Notes: a model not told the origin generated them from the sequence alone. A stretch of 64,000 nucleotides of DNA from Cellvibrio sp. 79 (GCA_003056245.1 MVDH01000002.1:248001-312000), one strand, 5' to 3'. Positions 24,364 through 36,390 are shown, numbered from the stretch's first letter. Made by a program: numbers and translations.

Positions 24364-26243
24364 GGCGCACTCCTGATCAACCAGCGCGCAGCGATGTCAT
24401 TCGCCCGCAACGAAACTCTGCATTTGAGCCGCGTACCGCTCGCCCTGCAGCGCAACCAAATCGCAAACCATTAAAAGTGGCGCGCTGGCGTTTTTACAGC
24501 GTCGGTGTGGTGTTAGTGATTTTGGTTGCGGTGCTAATTGTTCATGTCGCCAGCCTGCAGGTTTTGCCGAATGCTGATAAGGGTTATGAGTTCCTGCAGG
24601 ATCAAGGTGAATCGCGCACGTTGCGTACCGAAACAATACCGGCCTATCGCGGTGTAATTACCGACCGCAACGGTGATCCTCTGGCGGTAAGCACGCCGGT
24701 TTCCACGCTCTGGGCAAATCCCAAAATTTTACTGCAGGCTCCGCATCGTTGGGCGGATTTAGCGCGCGCGCTCAACACCAACAAAGCGGAATTGGAAGCT
24801 CGTCTTACCCGTTATGGCACCAAAGAGTTTATGTATCTGCAGCGCCAGATGTCCCCGGATGCAGCGCAAGCTGTACTCGCGCTGGATATTCCCGGTGTCT
24901 ACGAACAAATTGAATACCATCGCTATTATCCAGCTGGTGAAGTGGCAGCACATTTGGTTGGCATGACCGATGTGGATGATCGCGGCCAGGAGGGGATGGA
25001 GCTGGCTTACGATGCATGGCTCACCGGTGAGAATGGTGGCAAGGAAGTTTTAAAAGATTTGCGTGGGCGTACGGTAAAAGAATTGCGCTTGGTAAAAGCG
25101 GCGCGACCGGGGCAAAACCTGACACTCAGTATCGATTTGCGCTTGCAGTATCTTGCGCACCGCGAATTAAAAAAAGCGGTTGAAGAAAGTGGAGCCGTTG
25201 CCGGCTCCATCGCTATTTTAGATGTACTCACCGGTGAAGTGCTGGCGATTTCCAACTTGCCATCGTACAACCCGAATGATCGCGCCCGTGCGCGCGGCAC
25301 CGGTTTGCGCAATCGTGTCATTACCGATTTGTATGAACCAGGTTCTACCGTGAAGCCCTGGGTGATTCTTGCTGCGCTTGAGAGTGGAAAATTCAAGCCG
25401 GAAGATGTGATTGATACTAATCCCGGTTATTTCATGGTGGGTAGCAAGCCAATTAAAGATCATCGCAATTATGGTGCGATGGATTTATCAATGGCGATTG
25501 CAAAATCCTCCAACATTGCAATGACCAAAATTTCTTTCGCGTTGGAAACCAATACTGTGCGCGATATGTTTGCACGTCTCGGTGGTGGTCAGCCAGTAGG
25601 AACCGGCTTTCCCGGTGAAGGAACTGGAAATATTCCAGTGTTAAAACCGCTGCAAAAAATTGAGCGCGCCAATATTTCCTATGGCTATGCAATGACGATG
25701 ACACCGCTGCAAGTCGTACAGGCGTATGGTGTTATTGCATCGGGTGGTATCAAGCGCCCGGTATCTTTATTGCGTGTAGATACCCCACCCGAAGGCCAGC
25801 GTATTGTAGAAAAACGCTATACCGAACAAGTAAAAGAAATGCTCAAGCGAGTCGTCGCCGCCGAAGGTACTGGCTCGCGTGCAAAAGCAATTTCCTATTC
25901 CGTTGCCGGTAAAACCGGCACCTCGTTTAAAGCGGTAAATGGCCGCTATTCAAATTTACAAATTGCATCGTTTATCGGAATGGCACCTGTCGATAACCCG
26001 CGCATTGTAGCTATGGTGATTATCGATGAGCCGAAAGGCGAAGGCATCACTGCTAACGGCGGTTATGTTGCTGCACCGGCGTTTTCCAAAGTGGCGGAAG
26101 ATGCGCTGCGTATGCTGCAAGTGACTCCGGATAATATTGGTAAGCCGGAAGAAGCGGCCCCTCTGGTTGCCGAACCTGCGGAAAAAACATCGGTTAAGCC
26201 TGCGGTCACCCAAACTGCAAGTAATGGGGGGGCAGACACGTAA
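24360..26243 (+). CDS. ftsI: FtsI (PBP3), septal peptidoglycan transpeptidase
   Basis: FtsI cross-links septal peptidoglycan as partner of the glycosyltransferase FtsW. The 627-residue class B penicillin-binding protein has a basic Pro-rich cytoplasmic tail, one membrane helix at about residues 45-64, a PBP dimer domain, and a transpeptidase domain with the active-site triad STVK (nucleophile Ser329), SSN (383-385) and KTGT (517-520). The C-terminus after about residue 600 is an Ala/Pro/Glu-rich extension. It is coupled to ftsL by a 4-base overlap and to murE by a one-base overlap. Confidence 0.96.
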   Translation: MRRTPDQPARSDVIRPQRNSAFEPRTARPAAQPNRKPLKVARWRFYSVGVVLVILVAVLIVHVASLQVLPNADKGYEFLQDQGESRTLRTETIPAYRGVITDRNGDPLAVSTPVSTLWANPKILLQAPHRWADLARALNTNKAELEARLTRYGTKEFMYLQRQMSPDAAQAVLALDIPGVYEQIEYHRYYPAGEVAAHLVGMTDVDDRGQEGMELAYDAWLTGENGGKEVLKDLRGRTVKELRLVKAARPGQNLTLSIDLRLQYLAHRELKKAVEESGAVAGSIAILDVLTGEVLAISNLPSYNPNDRARARGTGLRNRVITDLYEPGSTVKPWVILAALESGKFKPEDVIDTNPGYFMVGSKPIKDHRNYGAMDLSMAIAKSSNIAMTKISFALETNTVRDMFARLGGGQPVGTGFPGEGTGNIPVLKPLQKIERANISYGYAMTMTPLQVVQAYGVIASGGIKRPVSLLRVDTPPEGQRIVEKRYTEQVKEMLKRVVAAEGTGSRAKAISYSVAGKTGTSFKAVNGRYSNLQIASFIGMAPVDNPRIVAMVIIDEPKGEGITANGGYVAAPAFSKVAEDALRMLQVTPDNIGKPEEAAPLVAEPAEKTSVKPAVTQTASNGGADT

Positions 26244-27817
26244 TGGCTATCTCTCATCATTTTGTTGCACTAAAAGATTTATTACCGGAAGTTGATTTAG
26301 GTAATGCAGCAAACATCGCTGTAAGCAACCTGAGTCTGGATTCCCGCCATTTAAAAACGGGTGACGCATTTATTGCATTGGTCGGAATAAAAGTCGATGG
26401 GCGCAATTTTATTGCCAAAGCAATTGAATCCGGTGTTGCTGCCATTTTTGTTGAGGCTGATAAAAATTGGCAGGGTATCGATTGGCTGGGCAATGTCCCT
26501 GTAATTGCAGTCGAAAATTTACCTGATCAGGTAAGTGAAATTGCCGGCCGTTTTTTTGCTGATCCCAGTAAAAAAGTCCCAGTAATAGGTGTCACCGGTA
26601 CCAATGGCAAAACAACTTGCAGTTTGCTTGCCGCACAATTAATGGCAGGGCTGCAGCAAAAAGCAGGCGTAGTCGGCACTGTTGGTTACGGGTTGGTGGA
26701 TTCAAAATCGATTGCGCCCGTAGCGCAGCAACTTGGATTGCTTACTTCTACCGGTTTGACAACGCCAGACCCTATAGCCTTGCAACGTATTCTTGCGGAA
26801 TTGGTTTATGCCGGAGCCAGTTCAATTGCGATTGAAGTATCGTCTCATAGTTTGCAACAAAAACGCGTCGCTGGTTTGCAAATCACGCAGGCTATTTTTA
26901 CCAACCTTACCCAGGATCATCTTGATTATCATGGCGATTTGATTAGTTATGGTAATGCCAAGGCGCAGTTGTTGTTTGCCAATGGATTAAAAACCGCGGT
27001 GCTTAATCTGGATGATAATTGGGCCAAAAGTCTGGCTGCCAAAATGCCTGCCGGTGTGAAAGTCATTAGTTATTCCACGCGCGATATTGCAGATGTCTAT
27101 GTAAAAAATATTGAGTTACATGCAGCAGGCAGTCGCGCTTATTTGATCACGCCATGGGGCGAAGCGGAAATCAATTCGCCATTGCTGGGTGAATTTAATA
27201 TCGGCAATTTACTTGCCGTTATTGCCTGTGTTGGCGACCAAGGCTACGCGCTCAACCAAATCTTACCGCTCATTGAAAAACTGGAGCCTGCACCGGGCCG
27301 CATGCAAGTAGTTACTGTTGATCAAACGGCGCAAGAGGTTCAGGTGATTGTAGATTACGCCCACACCCCAGACGCGCTGGAAAACACATTAAACGCAATT
27401 CACCAACATAAGCCCGGTCGTGTATGGACTGTATTCGGCTGCGGTGGTGATCGCGATAAAACCAAGCGTCCGCAAATGGGAAAAATTGCCGAGCGCTTGA
27501 GCGATTATGTGATTGTTACCAATGACAATCCGCGCTCTGAAGAACCATCCGGTATTGCGGCTGAGATTTTGCGCGGCATGAAAAGTCCAAGCAGTTGCCT
27601 GGTTATTGCTGATCGTGCGCAAGCAATCGATTTTGCAATCCAGCAAGCGAAAGCTGGTGATATCGTTTTAATTGCGGGCAAAGGCCATGAGGATTATCAA
27701 ATCTTTGCCACGCAGACATTGCCGTTTAGTGATAGCAAACATGCGCGTATTTCCTTGCAGCGCCGTATCGCCAAACGTGAAAATCAAATTGAAGATTCAA
27801 AAGGGGCTCAATCATGA
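26243..27817 (+). CDS. murE: MurE, UDP-MurNAc-tripeptide synthetase
   Basis: MurE is the ATP-dependent cytoplasmic ligase that adds meso-diaminopimelate to UDP-MurNAc-L-Ala-D-Glu. The 524-residue protein shows the Mur ligase P-loop GVTGTNGKTTCS (about residues 114-125), the SSHSLQQKRV segment and the DNPRSEEP motif (about residue 430), whose Arg recognises diaminopimelate rather than lysine. GKGHEDYQ near the C-terminus is also typical. TAATG joins it to ftsI, and its end overlaps the murF start by four bases. Confidence 0.96.
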   Translation: MAISHHFVALKDLLPEVDLGNAANIAVSNLSLDSRHLKTGDAFIALVGIKVDGRNFIAKAIESGVAAIFVEADKNWQGIDWLGNVPVIAVENLPDQVSEIAGRFFADPSKKVPVIGVTGTNGKTTCSLLAAQLMAGLQQKAGVVGTVGYGLVDSKSIAPVAQQLGLLTSTGLTTPDPIALQRILAELVYAGASSIAIEVSSHSLQQKRVAGLQITQAIFTNLTQDHLDYHGDLISYGNAKAQLLFANGLKTAVLNLDDNWAKSLAAKMPAGVKVISYSTRDIADVYVKNIELHAAGSRAYLITPWGEAEINSPLLGEFNIGNLLAVIACVGDQGYALNQILPLIEKLEPAPGRMQVVTVDQTAQEVQVIVDYAHTPDALENTLNAIHQHKPGRVWTVFGCGGDRDKTKRPQMGKIAERLSDYVIVTNDNPRSEEPSGIAAEILRGMKSPSSCLVIADRAQAIDFAIQQAKAGDIVLIAGKGHEDYQIFATQTLPFSDSKHARISLQRRIAKRENQIEDSKGAQS

Positions 27818-29202
27818 TCAAGCCTCTTTCATTAAAGTGGGTTGAAGAATTTATTAAAGCGCAGCAATTGTCGCGCCCGGTTAGTGCGCAGCGTTACGGC
27901 GATGCCGAATTTATTGCAGTTAATTCCGATACGCGCAGCTTGGGTGCTGGTGAATTATTTGTAGCTATTCGCGGAGAGTTTTTTGACCCGCACCAATTTA
28001 TCGATCAAGCCGTAGCAAAAAAACCATGTGCGCTAGTGGTAGAAGAATATTTCCCGCACATTAACTTGCCGCAATTGGTGGTGAACGATTCCGTTTTGGC
28101 GCTCGGGCAAATTGCTGCACTTAATCGCAGTTTATTTAATGGCAAATTAATTGGCATCACCGGTAGCAGTGGTAAGACCACTGTGAAAACGATGGTGGCC
28201 AGTATCCTGACTGAATGTGGCAACACGCATGCGACCAAAGGCAATCTCAATAATCATATTGGTGTGCCGTTCACATTGTTGCAATTAACAGCGGAGCATC
28301 AATTTGCTGTCGTTGAAATGGGGGCGAGTGGTCCGGGTGAAATTGGCTATTTATGTTCGCTCGCCAAACCACAAGTCACCATGATTAATAATGTGATGCC
28401 AGCACATATCGAAGGTTTTGGTTCAATTGAAGGCGTGGCTAAAGCCAAAGGTGAAATTTATGAATCGCTCGCTTTTGATGCAACTGCGGTAGTTAATCTG
28501 GACGATCAATTTTCATCTTCCTGGTTAATGCATTTGCAGGATCGCAATGTCATTTCTGTCAGTCTGCACAATGCAGCAGCCGATTTTTTTGCACGCGCTA
28601 TTACATTGAGCGATGCGGAAGTCAGTTTTGAGTTGGTCGCATCCGGCAAAACGATTTTTATCACCTTAAATGCACAAGGTGAACACAGTGTGCGTAATGC
28701 CTTGATGGCGTCGGCTTGTGCATTTGCTGCTGGTGCAAGCTTGCAGCAAATTCAATCCGGGCTTGCGAATTTTGCACCAGTGGCAGGCCGTATGAGCACA
28801 CGTATTGGTGTTAACAATGTGCACATTATCGATGACAGTTACAACGCAAACCCTGGTTCAGTGCGTGCAGCAATTGATGTGCTTGCGCAAAAAAAATGCG
28901 GGGTTCTGGTGTTAGGTGATCTCGCCGAATTGGGACCAGACGCTGTGCGTCTTCATGCTGAATTGGGCGATTACGCGCGCAGCAAACAGCTCCCGTATAT
29001 TTTTACGCTTGGCAACCTGAGCCAAAACGCCAGTCAGCATTTTGGTGCGGGCGCGCAACATTTTGTTGATCGCGCTGATTTGGTTGCCCATTTAAGAACA
29101 ATTGCCAGGGCCGACATGACTTTATTAATTAAAGGTTCACGCAGTTCCAAAATGGATCTGGTTGTGCGTGCGCTGTGCGACTCTGCGGGAGATACACACT
29201 AA
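27814..29202 (+). CDS. murF: MurF, UDP-MurNAc-tripeptide-D-alanyl-D-alanine ligase
   Basis: MurF adds the D-Ala-D-Ala dipeptide (made by DdlB, encoded later in the cluster) to finish the UDP-MurNAc-pentapeptide. The 462-residue protein has the N-terminal substrate domain, the P-loop [12 protein letters not shown] (about residues 111-122), the [11 protein letters not shown] segment and the C-terminal [14 protein letters not shown] motif, all characteristic of MurF. It is coupled to murE by an ATGA overlap and to mraY by TAATG. Confidence 0.96.
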   Translation: MIKPLSLKWVEEFIKAQQLSRPVSAQRYGDAEFIAVNSDTRSLGAGELFVAIRGEFFDPHQFIDQAVAKKPCALVVEEYFPHINLPQLVVNDSVLALGQIAALNRSLFNGKLIGITGSSGKTTVKTMVASILTECGNTHATKGNLNNHIGVPFTLLQLTAEHQFAVVEMGASGPGEIGYLCSLAKPQVTMINNVMPAHIEGFGSIEGVAKAKGEIYESLAFDATAVVNLDDQFSSSWLMHLQDRNVISVSLHNAAADFFARAITLSDAEVSFELVASGKTIFITLNAQGEHSVRNALMASACAFAAGASLQQIQSGLANFAPVAGRMSTRIGVNNVHIIDDSYNANPGSVRAAIDVLAQKKCGVLVLGDLAELGPDAVRLHAELGDYARSKQLPYIFTLGNLSQNASQHFGAGAQHFVDRADLVAHLRTIARADMTLLIKGSRSSKMDLVVRALCDSAGDTH

Positions 29203-30284
29203 TGCTGTACTGGTTGTCAGAATATTTACAAGAATACCTGCGCAGCTTTGCAGTGTTCCAATACTTAACCGTGCGCGCCATTTTTGGTGTACTGACAGCA
29301 CTGGGGTTTTCATTATTACTAGGGCCATGGTTTATTCGCCGGCTTACCGAATTGCGTATCGGGCAAGCGGTGCGCACCGATGGACCACAAACCCATCTTG
29401 TTAAATCTGGCACACCCACGATGGGTGGCGCATTAATTTTATCGGCAATTTTTATCAGCACTTTATTGTGGGCCAATTTATCCAATCGCTATGTGTGGGT
29501 TGTACTGATTGTGACGGCAATATTTGGTGCGGTAGGTTGGGTCGATGATTATCGCAAAGTTGCCAAGCGCGATCCCAAAGGTTTGCCGGCGCGGTGGAAA
29601 TATTTTTGGCAATCCGTTGCCGGTTTGGGCGCTGCGATTTTTTTATACATGACTGCGCACAATCCTGCGGAAACACAATTGTTTATTCCGTTCTTCAAAA
29701 ATGTCGCTTTGGACATGGGAATTTTTTACATTGTTTTCACGTACTTTGTAATTGTGGGCACCAGTAATGCGGTGAACTTGACCGATGGTTTGGACGGCCT
29801 GGCGATTATGCCCAGCGTTATGGTGGCAGGTGCGCTGGCGTTAATTGCTTATCTTGCGGGTCACTCCCAGTTTTCTGATTATTTGAATATTGCTTACATT
29901 CCCGGTGCGGGTGAGTTGGTTGTTTTTTGTTGTGCGTTAGTGGGCGCTGGTTTGGGATTTTTATGGTTCAACACTTATCCCGCGCAAGTTTTTATGGGGG
30001 ATGTCGGTGCGCTCGCATTAGGTGCTGCACTGGGCTTAATCGCCGTCATTGTTCGCCACGAATTTGTGTTGTTCATTATGGGCGGGATTTTTGTGCTGGA
30101 AACGGTATCGGTAATTTTGCAAGTTGCTTCATTTAAATTAACCGGTCGCCGTATTTTCAGAATGGCCCCTATACATCATCACTTTGAATTAAAAGGCTGG
30201 CCAGAGCCGCGCGTCATTGTGCGTTTCTGGATTATTACCCTGATATTGGTTTTGATCGGATTGGCGACATTAAAACTGCGCTAA
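29202..30284 (+). CDS. mraY: MraY, phospho-MurNAc-pentapeptide translocase
   Basis: MraY transfers phospho-MurNAc-pentapeptide to undecaprenyl phosphate, giving lipid I at the inner membrane. The 360-residue protein has about ten hydrophobic segments with the conserved cytoplasmic loops [36 protein letters not shown] and [23 protein letters not shown]. The DD pair and the HHH motif are intact. The ATG at 29202 overlaps the murF stop; a longer frame from 29175 lies inside murF and is rejected. Confidence 0.96.
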   Translation: MLYWLSEYLQEYLRSFAVFQYLTVRAIFGVLTALGFSLLLGPWFIRRLTELRIGQAVRTDGPQTHLVKSGTPTMGGALILSAIFISTLLWANLSNRYVWVVLIVTAIFGAVGWVDDYRKVAKRDPKGLPARWKYFWQSVAGLGAAIFLYMTAHNPAETQLFIPFFKNVALDMGIFYIVFTYFVIVGTSNAVNLTDGLDGLAIMPSVMVAGALALIAYLAGHSQFSDYLNIAYIPGAGELVVFCCALVGAGLGFLWFNTYPAQVFMGDVGALALGAALGLIAVIVRHEFVLFIMGGIFVLETVSVILQVASFKLTGRRIFRMAPIHHHFELKGWPEPRVIVRFWIITLILVLIGLATLKLR

Positions 30285-30321
30285 TCGTTTAAGTAGTTAA
30301 TTAAATAAAGAGAACTTATTT

Positions 30322-31671
30322 GTGTCACAGATGATCGCCACCAGTAAAGTAAAAGCCGTAATCGGCACCGGTATCACCGGTTTGTCGGTTGCACGCTTTT
30401 TGGCGGCAAAGCAGCAGGCATTTATTTTATTGGATACGCGTACCAATCCTCCGAATCTTGAAAAAGTACGGCAGGAATTTCCTGATGTTACTGTTGAATG
30501 CGGTGAGCTGGACCCACAAACTTTATTAGCCTGCGATGAAATTATTGTAAGCCCCGGTGTTGCCGTTGCAACCCCTGCGATTGAGCAAGCAAAAAATGCT
30601 GGTGTTTCGATCGTGGGCGATATTGAATTATTTGTCCGTTATGCCAAAGCACCCATTGTTGCTATTACCGGTTCAAATGCCAAAAGCACTGTTACTACGT
30701 TAGTAGGCGAAATGGCAAAAGCTGCTGGTATTAATGTTGCTGTAGGTGGAAATCTCGGCACTCCTGCATTGGAATTGCTGGATGATTCTGTTGAGTTGTA
30801 TGTGATGGAGCTTTCCAGTTTCCAATTGGAGACGGTGACAAAACTCAACGCCAAAGTGGCGACCATTTTAAATATCAGTGCTGATCATCTGGATCGTTAC
30901 GAAAATATGCGCGCTTATATTCTTGCCAAGCTGCGTGTTTATTTTGGTGCAGAACATATTGTCGTTAACCGCAAGGATATCCTGACGCATCCTCCTCTCG
31001 CTGCTGGCGTAAAACCAATTTATTTCGGTGGCAGTGCCGACTTCGGCAGCTTCGGGCTGACCGAAGAAAATGGTGAAGAATATCTCGCAAAAAATTTGAC
31101 GCCGTTAATGCCATCGCGCGAACTGAATATCCGTGGGCGCCATAATGTGGATAACGCACTTGCCGCGCTCGCACTTGGCGATGCGGCTGGTATTCCGATG
31201 GCTGCAATGCTTACTGCATTAAAAAGTTTTAAAGGCCTGAAGCATCGCTGTGAATTTGTAGCTACTAAAAATGGCGTTGAGTTTTATAACGATTCCAAAG
31301 GAACCAATATAGGTTCCACATTGGCTGCAATTCAGGGGCTCGCACGTGACCCACAACAATTAATTGTAATTCTTGGTGGTGAGGGTAAAGGGCAGGACTT
31401 CACTGAACTTGCTCCGGCATTGAAAGCAATTAACAGTCAGGTAGTTTTGATTGGCCGAGATGCGCCAATTATTGAGCGAGCTGTGGCCAACTCAACCAAA
31501 ATTACCCATGCCAGCAGCATGCAAGATGCAGTAAACAAATCATTGCAGCTAGCAAATACCGGTGATGCGGTATTGCTTTCACCTGCCTGTGCCAGTTTCG
31601 ATATGTTTAAAAATTACGAAGATCGCGGTGAAAAATTCTGTGCGGCAGTGCAGGAGCTAAATGCATCATGA
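30322..31671 (+). CDS. murD: MurD, UDP-MurNAc-L-alanine:D-glutamate ligase
   Basis: MurD adds D-glutamate to UDP-MurNAc-L-Ala. The 449-residue protein starts with a Rossmann-like [13 protein letters not shown] segment and carries the P-loop [12 protein letters not shown] (about residues 113-124), where Ala replaces the more common Gly before Lys-Ser-Thr. [10 protein letters not shown] and [15 protein letters not shown] follow, then [14 protein letters not shown] at 30322 is taken as the start; ATG at 30331 is an alternative. A 37-base gap separates it from mraY, and it overlaps ftsW by four bases. Confidence 0.95.
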   Translation: MSQMIATSKVKAVIGTGITGLSVARFLAAKQQAFILLDTRTNPPNLEKVRQEFPDVTVECGELDPQTLLACDEIIVSPGVAVATPAIEQAKNAGVSIVGDIELFVRYAKAPIVAITGSNAKSTVTTLVGEMAKAAGINVAVGGNLGTPALELLDDSVELYVMELSSFQLETVTKLNAKVATILNISADHLDRYENMRAYILAKLRVYFGAEHIVVNRKDILTHPPLAAGVKPIYFGGSADFGSFGLTEENGEEYLAKNLTPLMPSRELNIRGRHNVDNALAALALGDAAGIPMAAMLTALKSFKGLKHRCEFVATKNGVEFYNDSKGTNIGSTLAAIQGLARDPQQLIVILGGEGKGQDFTELAPALKAINSQVVLIGRDAPIIERAVANSTKITHASSMQDAVNKSLQLANTGDAVLLSPACASFDMFKNYEDRGEKFCAAVQELNAS

Positions 31672-32867
31672 TCAAAGCCGCCACTCCCTTTAACCAATTG
31701 CCTTTAAGCGCGCGTATCGACTGGCCTTTGTTGTGCCTGTGGTTTGCGCTTATGTCGATTGGTTTAATTATGGTGGCATCCGCATCAGTTTCCTTTGCTG
31801 CGCTCACGTATGACGATGCCTGGTTTTTTGCCAAACGCCACGCTGTATATATGGTAATGGGATTGGTGCTCGCTGTTTTTGTTGTCTCGGTTCCGATGAG
31901 TGTCTGGCAACGTTACTCCGGCCATTTTTTGTTGATCACATTATTTTTGTTGGTTGTGGTGCTGATTCCTGGCATCGGAAAAAAAGTAAACGGTAGCCAG
32001 CGGTGGTTCAGTTTGGGCGTGATATCAATCCAGGTATCGGAAATTGCAAAGTTTTGTGCGGTGGTTTTTTTCGCCAGCTTTTTCGCGCGTCGCTATCAGG
32101 AATTGCATTTTGGTTGGCAAGGATTTTTAAAGCCGCTGTTAGTCGTTGGCGTATTTGTTGGGCTGTTATTGCTTGAACCGGACTTCGGTAGTTCAGTTGT
32201 GTTGAGTGCTACCGTATTCGCCATGATGTTTATTGCCGGTGTGCGCATGATGCACTTCCTTCTATTAATTGTTATTGGTGTTGGCGGTTTGGCTTCAGTA
32301 GCAATTTTATCGCCGTATCGTATGCAACGTTTGATTACGTTTTTGGACCCATGGGCGGATCAATTTAATACCGGTTACCAACTCACCCAGTCGCTCATTG
32401 GTTTTGGTCGTGGTGAATGGGTTGGTTTGGGATTAGGTAATAGTTTGCAAAAATTATTCTTTTTGCCTGAAGCCCATACCGACTTCATTTTCGCCATTAT
32501 CGCTGAGGAATTCGGTTTGCTGGGGGCGGTGTTGTTGTTGGCATTATTCACGGCATTGATTTTGCGTATTTTTAAATTGGCCAAGCAAAATCTGGCAGCA
32601 GGAAAAATGTTTGCTGCCTTGGCGACATTTGGTATCGCCATACTTTTTTCGTTTCAGGTGTTTATCAATATGGGCGTGTCGTCCGGTTTATTGCCCACGA
32701 AAGGTTTGACGTTGCCATTTATTAGTTATGGTGGCAGTAGTTTGTTGATGTGTTGTGTGCTGATGGCATTTGTCATGCGCGTGCAATGGGAATTGGCGGT
32801 GTATGTTCCAGAAGTTCCCGAAGCAACCAAAGTAACCCGTACACGCTTGGTGGAGGCGACAACATGA
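31668..32867 (+). CDS. ftsW: FtsW, septal peptidoglycan glycosyltransferase (SEDS family)
   Basis: This SEDS-family polymerase extends glycan strands at the septum together with FtsI. The 399-residue protein has about ten membrane segments, the [20 protein letters not shown] motif of the SEDS family, [12 protein letters not shown] (the Asp after EP is the essential residue) and [18 protein letters not shown] near the C-terminus. Both ends overlap neighbours by four bases (ATGA), with murD before and murG after. Confidence 0.96.
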   Translation: MIKAATPFNQLPLSARIDWPLLCLWFALMSIGLIMVASASVSFAALTYDDAWFFAKRHAVYMVMGLVLAVFVVSVPMSVWQRYSGHFLLITLFLLVVVLIPGIGKKVNGSQRWFSLGVISIQVSEIAKFCAVVFFASFFARRYQELHFGWQGFLKPLLVVGVFVGLLLLEPDFGSSVVLSATVFAMMFIAGVRMMHFLLLIVIGVGGLASVAILSPYRMQRLITFLDPWADQFNTGYQLTQSLIGFGRGEWVGLGLGNSLQKLFFLPEAHTDFIFAIIAEEFGLLGAVLLLALFTALILRIFKLAKQNLAAGKMFAALATFGIAILFSFQVFINMGVSSGLLPTKGLTLPFISYGGSSLLMCCVLMAFVMRVQWELAVYVPEVPEATKVTRTRLVEATT

Positions 32868-33964
32868 GCAAGCCTCTAACAGTTTTAGTGATGGCGGGTG
32901 GAACCGGTGGACATGTGTTTCCGGCATTGGCTGTTGCTGACGAACTGCGTGCACGTGGTCATAGTATTCATTGGTTGGGTACGGCGCGCGGCATTGAAAT
33001 GCGTTTGGTGCCTGCCGCAAATATTCCACTGCATCTGATTAAGGTTGAAGGTGTACGTGGTCGTGGTGTAACTGGTTTGTTTAAAGCGCCGTTTTTAATT
33101 AGCTATGCATTAGGCCAGGCGTTGCAATTAATGCGCAAAGTAAATCCGGATGTTGTCATTGGTTTTGGTGGCTTTGCTTCTGGTCCGGGGGGAATGGCTG
33201 CGAAAATTCTGGGTAAACCATTAGTTATTCATGAACAAAATGCGGTTGCCGGAACTACGAATCGTTTGTTGGCAAAAGTAGCTCGTAGAGTGCTAGCCGC
33301 ATTTCCTGATGCATTTACTTCTGTGCCGGAAAAATCAGTACAAGTAGTGGGTAATCCGGTACGCACTAACATCCACAGTTTGGCAAATGCGAGCGCGCGT
33401 TATACCGAGCGAATGGAAAAAAATCTACCGCTGCGGTTACTGGTGTTGGGTGGAAGCCTGGGTGCAAAAGCGATTAATGAATTGGTGCCCGAAGCATTGG
33501 CACAGTTGCCGCGGGAATCTCGCCCGAATGTTTGGCACCAGGCAGGAAAAAATCATGCGGATGCTACTACGGCTTTATATATGCAGCATCAGGTCAATGC
33601 CAAAGTCGATGCGTTTGTTGAAGACATGGCAGCGGCTTATGCCTGGGCAGATTTAGTGATCTGCCGCGCAGGTGCGCTCACCGTGTCTGAACTAACCGCA
33701 GCAGGTGTTGCCTCTATTTTAATTCCATTGCCGAGTGCAATTGATGATCACCAGACTTTTAATGCGAAATATTTAAGCGATGTAAATGCAGGTATTTCGC
33801 TGGTACAAAAAGAATTGACGGCTGCGAAATTGGCGGCCTTGTTATTAACCGAGTTAGCTGATCGCCAGCATTTATTATCGATGGCGGAAAAAGCAGAGCA
33901 ACTGGCGAAGCCCAATGCGGCAATGCAGGTTGCCGAAATTTGTGAGGAGGTTGTCCGTGGATAA
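32864..33964 (+). CDS. murG: MurG, lipid I N-acetylglucosaminyltransferase
   Basis: MurG adds GlcNAc from UDP-GlcNAc to lipid I on the inner face of the membrane, completing lipid II. The 366-residue GT28 enzyme shows the glycine-rich [15 protein letters not shown] at the N-terminus, [45 protein letters not shown] and the UDP-binding [15 protein letters not shown] segment. The ATG at 32864 overlaps the ftsW stop (ATGA). A longer frame starting at 32750 lies inside ftsW and is rejected. Confidence 0.96.
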   Translation: MSKPLTVLVMAGGTGGHVFPALAVADELRARGHSIHWLGTARGIEMRLVPAANIPLHLIKVEGVRGRGVTGLFKAPFLISYALGQALQLMRKVNPDVVIGFGGFASGPGGMAAKILGKPLVIHEQNAVAGTTNRLLAKVARRVLAAFPDAFTSVPEKSVQVVGNPVRTNIHSLANASARYTERMEKNLPLRLLVLGGSLGAKAINELVPEALAQLPRESRPNVWHQAGKNHADATTALYMQHQVNAKVDAFVEDMAAAYAWADLVICRAGALTVSELTAAGVASILIPLPSAIDDHQTFNAKYLSDVNAGISLVQKELTAAKLAALLLTELADRQHLLSMAEKAEQLAKPNAAMQVAEICEEVVRG

Positions 33965-35393
33965 TTCTGCGCAGAAATCCAACGGTCAGTTTTGTGTACC
34001 GGAAATGCGTCGTATTCGTCGCATACATTTTATTGGTATCGGTGGTGCCGGCATGAGTGGCATCGCGGAAGTGTTATTGAATCAGGGCTATGAAATTTCC
34101 GGTTCAGATATTAAAGCGTCCAGTGTCACTGAACGTTTGAAAAGTAAAGGTGCACATATTTTTATCGGCCATGCGGCTGAAAATGTAAGCGGCGCTGATG
34201 TGGTCGTGAACTCAAGTGCAGTGAATGCACAAAACCCGGAAATGTTGGGCGCACGTGAAAAGCGTATCCCGATTGTGCGTCGAGCAGAAATGCTGGGTGA
34301 GTTGATGCGTTATCGCCATGGCATTGCCGTAGCTGGTACACATGGTAAAACGACCACGACCAGTTTACTGGCTTCCATTCTTGCCGCGGCGAACCTTGAT
34401 CCTACTTTTATTATTGGTGGTTTGGTTAATAGCACTGGCACTAATGCGCAATTAGGTGCGAGCCGTTATCTGGTTGCGGAAGCTGATGAGAGCGATGCTT
34501 CGTTTTTACATTTGCAACCCATGGTGGCGATTGTTACCAATATCGATGCCGACCATATGGAAACCTATGGGGGCGATTTCTCTAAACTGAAGAAAACGTT
34601 TATTGAATTCCTGCACAACCTTCCTTTTTATGGGTTGGCTGTTTTGTGTGGTGAAGATCCGGTAATCCGCGATGTTATTCCTGATGTTGCCCGACCTATC
34701 CTCACTTACGGTTTTGGTGAACATTGCGATTTTCGTGCGATCAATATCAAACAAAACAAAATGCATTCTGAATTCGATGTGATTCGCCCCGGCTTTGAAA
34801 AGCCTTTGCACATTCGCATCAATATTCCCGGTATTCATAATGTACTCAATGCGACAGCAGTGATTGCTGTTGCAACTGACGAAGGTATTAGTGACGACGC
34901 TATTCAGCAAGGCCTGGAAAATTTCCAGGGTGTTGGTCGTCGTTTTCAAGTGTATGGAAATTTTCCGATTGGCGATGGCGATGCAATGTTGGTGGATGAC
35001 TACGGTCATCACCCGCGCGAAGTCGCAGCTGTTATCAAAGCGGTACGCGATGGTTGGCCAGAGCGCCGTTTGGTTATGATCTATCAACCGCATCGATTCA
35101 CACGCACACGTGATTTGTACGAAGATTTTGTTGAAGTGCTTTCAACAGTGGATGCATTGGTGATGTTGGAAGTTTATAGCGCCGGTGAGGATCACATTCC
35201 CGGAGCAGACAGCCGCCATTTATGTCGCAGCATCCGTGCGCGCGGTGCAATTGAGCCGATTTTTGTAGAAACAGTCGATGGTGTTCCCGCCATCATTAAA
35301 GATTTGGTTCGCGCGGGTGACATCGTGATCACCCAGGGCGCAGGTAATGTCGGTGTGCTTTCACCGGAATTAGCGAAACGACAATTGCGTTAA
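33957..35393 (+). CDS. murC: MurC, UDP-MurNAc:L-alanine ligase
   Basis: MurC attaches the first amino acid, L-Ala, to UDP-MurNAc. The 478-residue protein has [17 protein letters not shown] (UDP-binding), the P-loop [13 protein letters not shown] (about residues 121-133), [25 protein letters not shown] and [14 protein letters not shown]. The GTG at 33957 is chosen: GAGGAGG lies six bases upstream and the product then has a normal N-terminus. The start overlaps the murG stop by eight bases. Longer frames from 33915 lie inside murG. Confidence 0.95.
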   Translation: MDNSAQKSNGQFCVPEMRRIRRIHFIGIGGAGMSGIAEVLLNQGYEISGSDIKASSVTERLKSKGAHIFIGHAAENVSGADVVVNSSAVNAQNPEMLGAREKRIPIVRRAEMLGELMRYRHGIAVAGTHGKTTTTSLLASILAAANLDPTFIIGGLVNSTGTNAQLGASRYLVAEADESDASFLHLQPMVAIVTNIDADHMETYGGDFSKLKKTFIEFLHNLPFYGLAVLCGEDPVIRDVIPDVARPILTYGFGEHCDFRAINIKQNKMHSEFDVIRPGFEKPLHIRINIPGIHNVLNATAVIAVATDEGISDDAIQQGLENFQGVGRRFQVYGNFPIGDGDAMLVDDYGHHPREVAAVIKAVRDGWPERRLVMIYQPHRFTRTRDLYEDFVEVLSTVDALVMLEVYSAGEDHIPGADSRHLCRSIRARGAIEPIFVETVDGVPAIIKDLVRAGDIVITQGAGNVGVLSPELAKRQLR

Positions 35394-35412
35394 TGATTGG
35401 CCAGGTAAATAA

Positions 35413-36384
35413 ATGCAAGCAGTGAAACTGCCGGTTGATCCGGCATTGAAACAAAAAATTGGCCGGGTCGGCGTACTTTACGGCGGGCTTTCTGCTGAGC
35501 GTGAAGTTTCGTTGCAAAGTGGTGCAGCCGTTATTACTGCATTGCAAGATGCTGGCATTGACTATGTTGCTATTGATGTAAGTGAAAATGTTATCGCGGA
35601 TATTCAGGCTGCAAAAATCGACCGCGCATTTTTGATATTGCATGGACCCGGCGGCGAAGACGGGCGTATTCAAGCGTTACTGGAATTTTTGCACATTCCA
35701 TACACCGGTAGCGATGTGCAGTCATCCGCATTGGCGATGGATAAATTGCGCACCAAATATTTATGGACCGGTCTGGCAGCAAATAGCCCAATCAAATTGC
35801 CAACACCGGAGTTCGCGGTACTTACCGGCGAATCAGATTTTGCAGCGGTGCTCGCAAAATTGGGCGGTGAAGCAATGGTTAAACCTGCCAATGAAGGTTC
35901 CAGTATTGGCATGTCTCGAGTAAAAAATGCAGAAGAATTGGAAGCTGCATTTAAAACCGCGGCTGAATTTCAGGGCAGCGTGCTGGTTGAGCGTTTGATT
36001 GTGGGGGCCGAGTATACGGTTGCGATTCTGGATGGCGAGGCACTGCCTCCGATCAAACTCGAAACCCATCACAGTTTTTACGATTACGATGCGAAATATA
36101 TCGCTGAAGACACACGTTACATCTGTCCTTGCGGTTTGTCGGTGGAAAAAGAGCAGGAATTAAAAATGCTCGCCATAAATGCATTCAATGCACTGGGTTG
36201 TCGTGGCTGGGGACGTGTAGATGTAATGGCTGATGCGCAGCAAAACTTTTATTTATTGGAAGTAAATACTGCACCGGGTATGACGAGCCACAGTTTGGTG
36301 CCGATGGCAGCAAAAGCAATAGGTCTTTCATTTGCGGAATTAGTGCTGACTGTGTTGCGTGCCAGTCTTACGGCGAAAGTGTAA
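35413..36384 (+). CDS. ddlB: DdlB, D-alanine-D-alanine ligase
   Basis: This 323-residue ATP-grasp enzyme joins two D-Ala to the dipeptide that MurF uses. The motifs are RVGVLYGGLSAEREVSLQSG at the N-terminus, ILHGPGGEDGRIQALLE, the VKPANEGSSIGMSRV phosphate-binding loop, GRVDVMAD and the metal-binding LLEVNTAPGMTSHSLVPMAA. The family is usually about 305-320 residues. It lies 19 bases after murC and seven before ftsQ. Confidence 0.95.
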   Translation: MQAVKLPVDPALKQKIGRVGVLYGGLSAEREVSLQSGAAVITALQDAGIDYVAIDVSENVIADIQAAKIDRAFLILHGPGGEDGRIQALLEFLHIPYTGSDVQSSALAMDKLRTKYLWTGLAANSPIKLPTPEFAVLTGESDFAAVLAKLGGEAMVKPANEGSSIGMSRVKNAEELEAAFKTAAEFQGSVLVERLIVGAEYTVAILDGEALPPIKLETHHSFYDYDAKYIAEDTRYICPCGLSVEKEQELKMLAINAFNALGCRGWGRVDVMADAQQNFYLLEVNTAPGMTSHSLVPMAAKAIGLSFAELVLTVLRASLTAKV

Positions 36385-36390
36385 TTTGCC

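Noticed and set aside
32750-32863. Extended murG start inside ftsW
   Set aside because: The ATG at 32864 overlaps the ftsW stop as ATGA and gives the standard MurG N-terminus.
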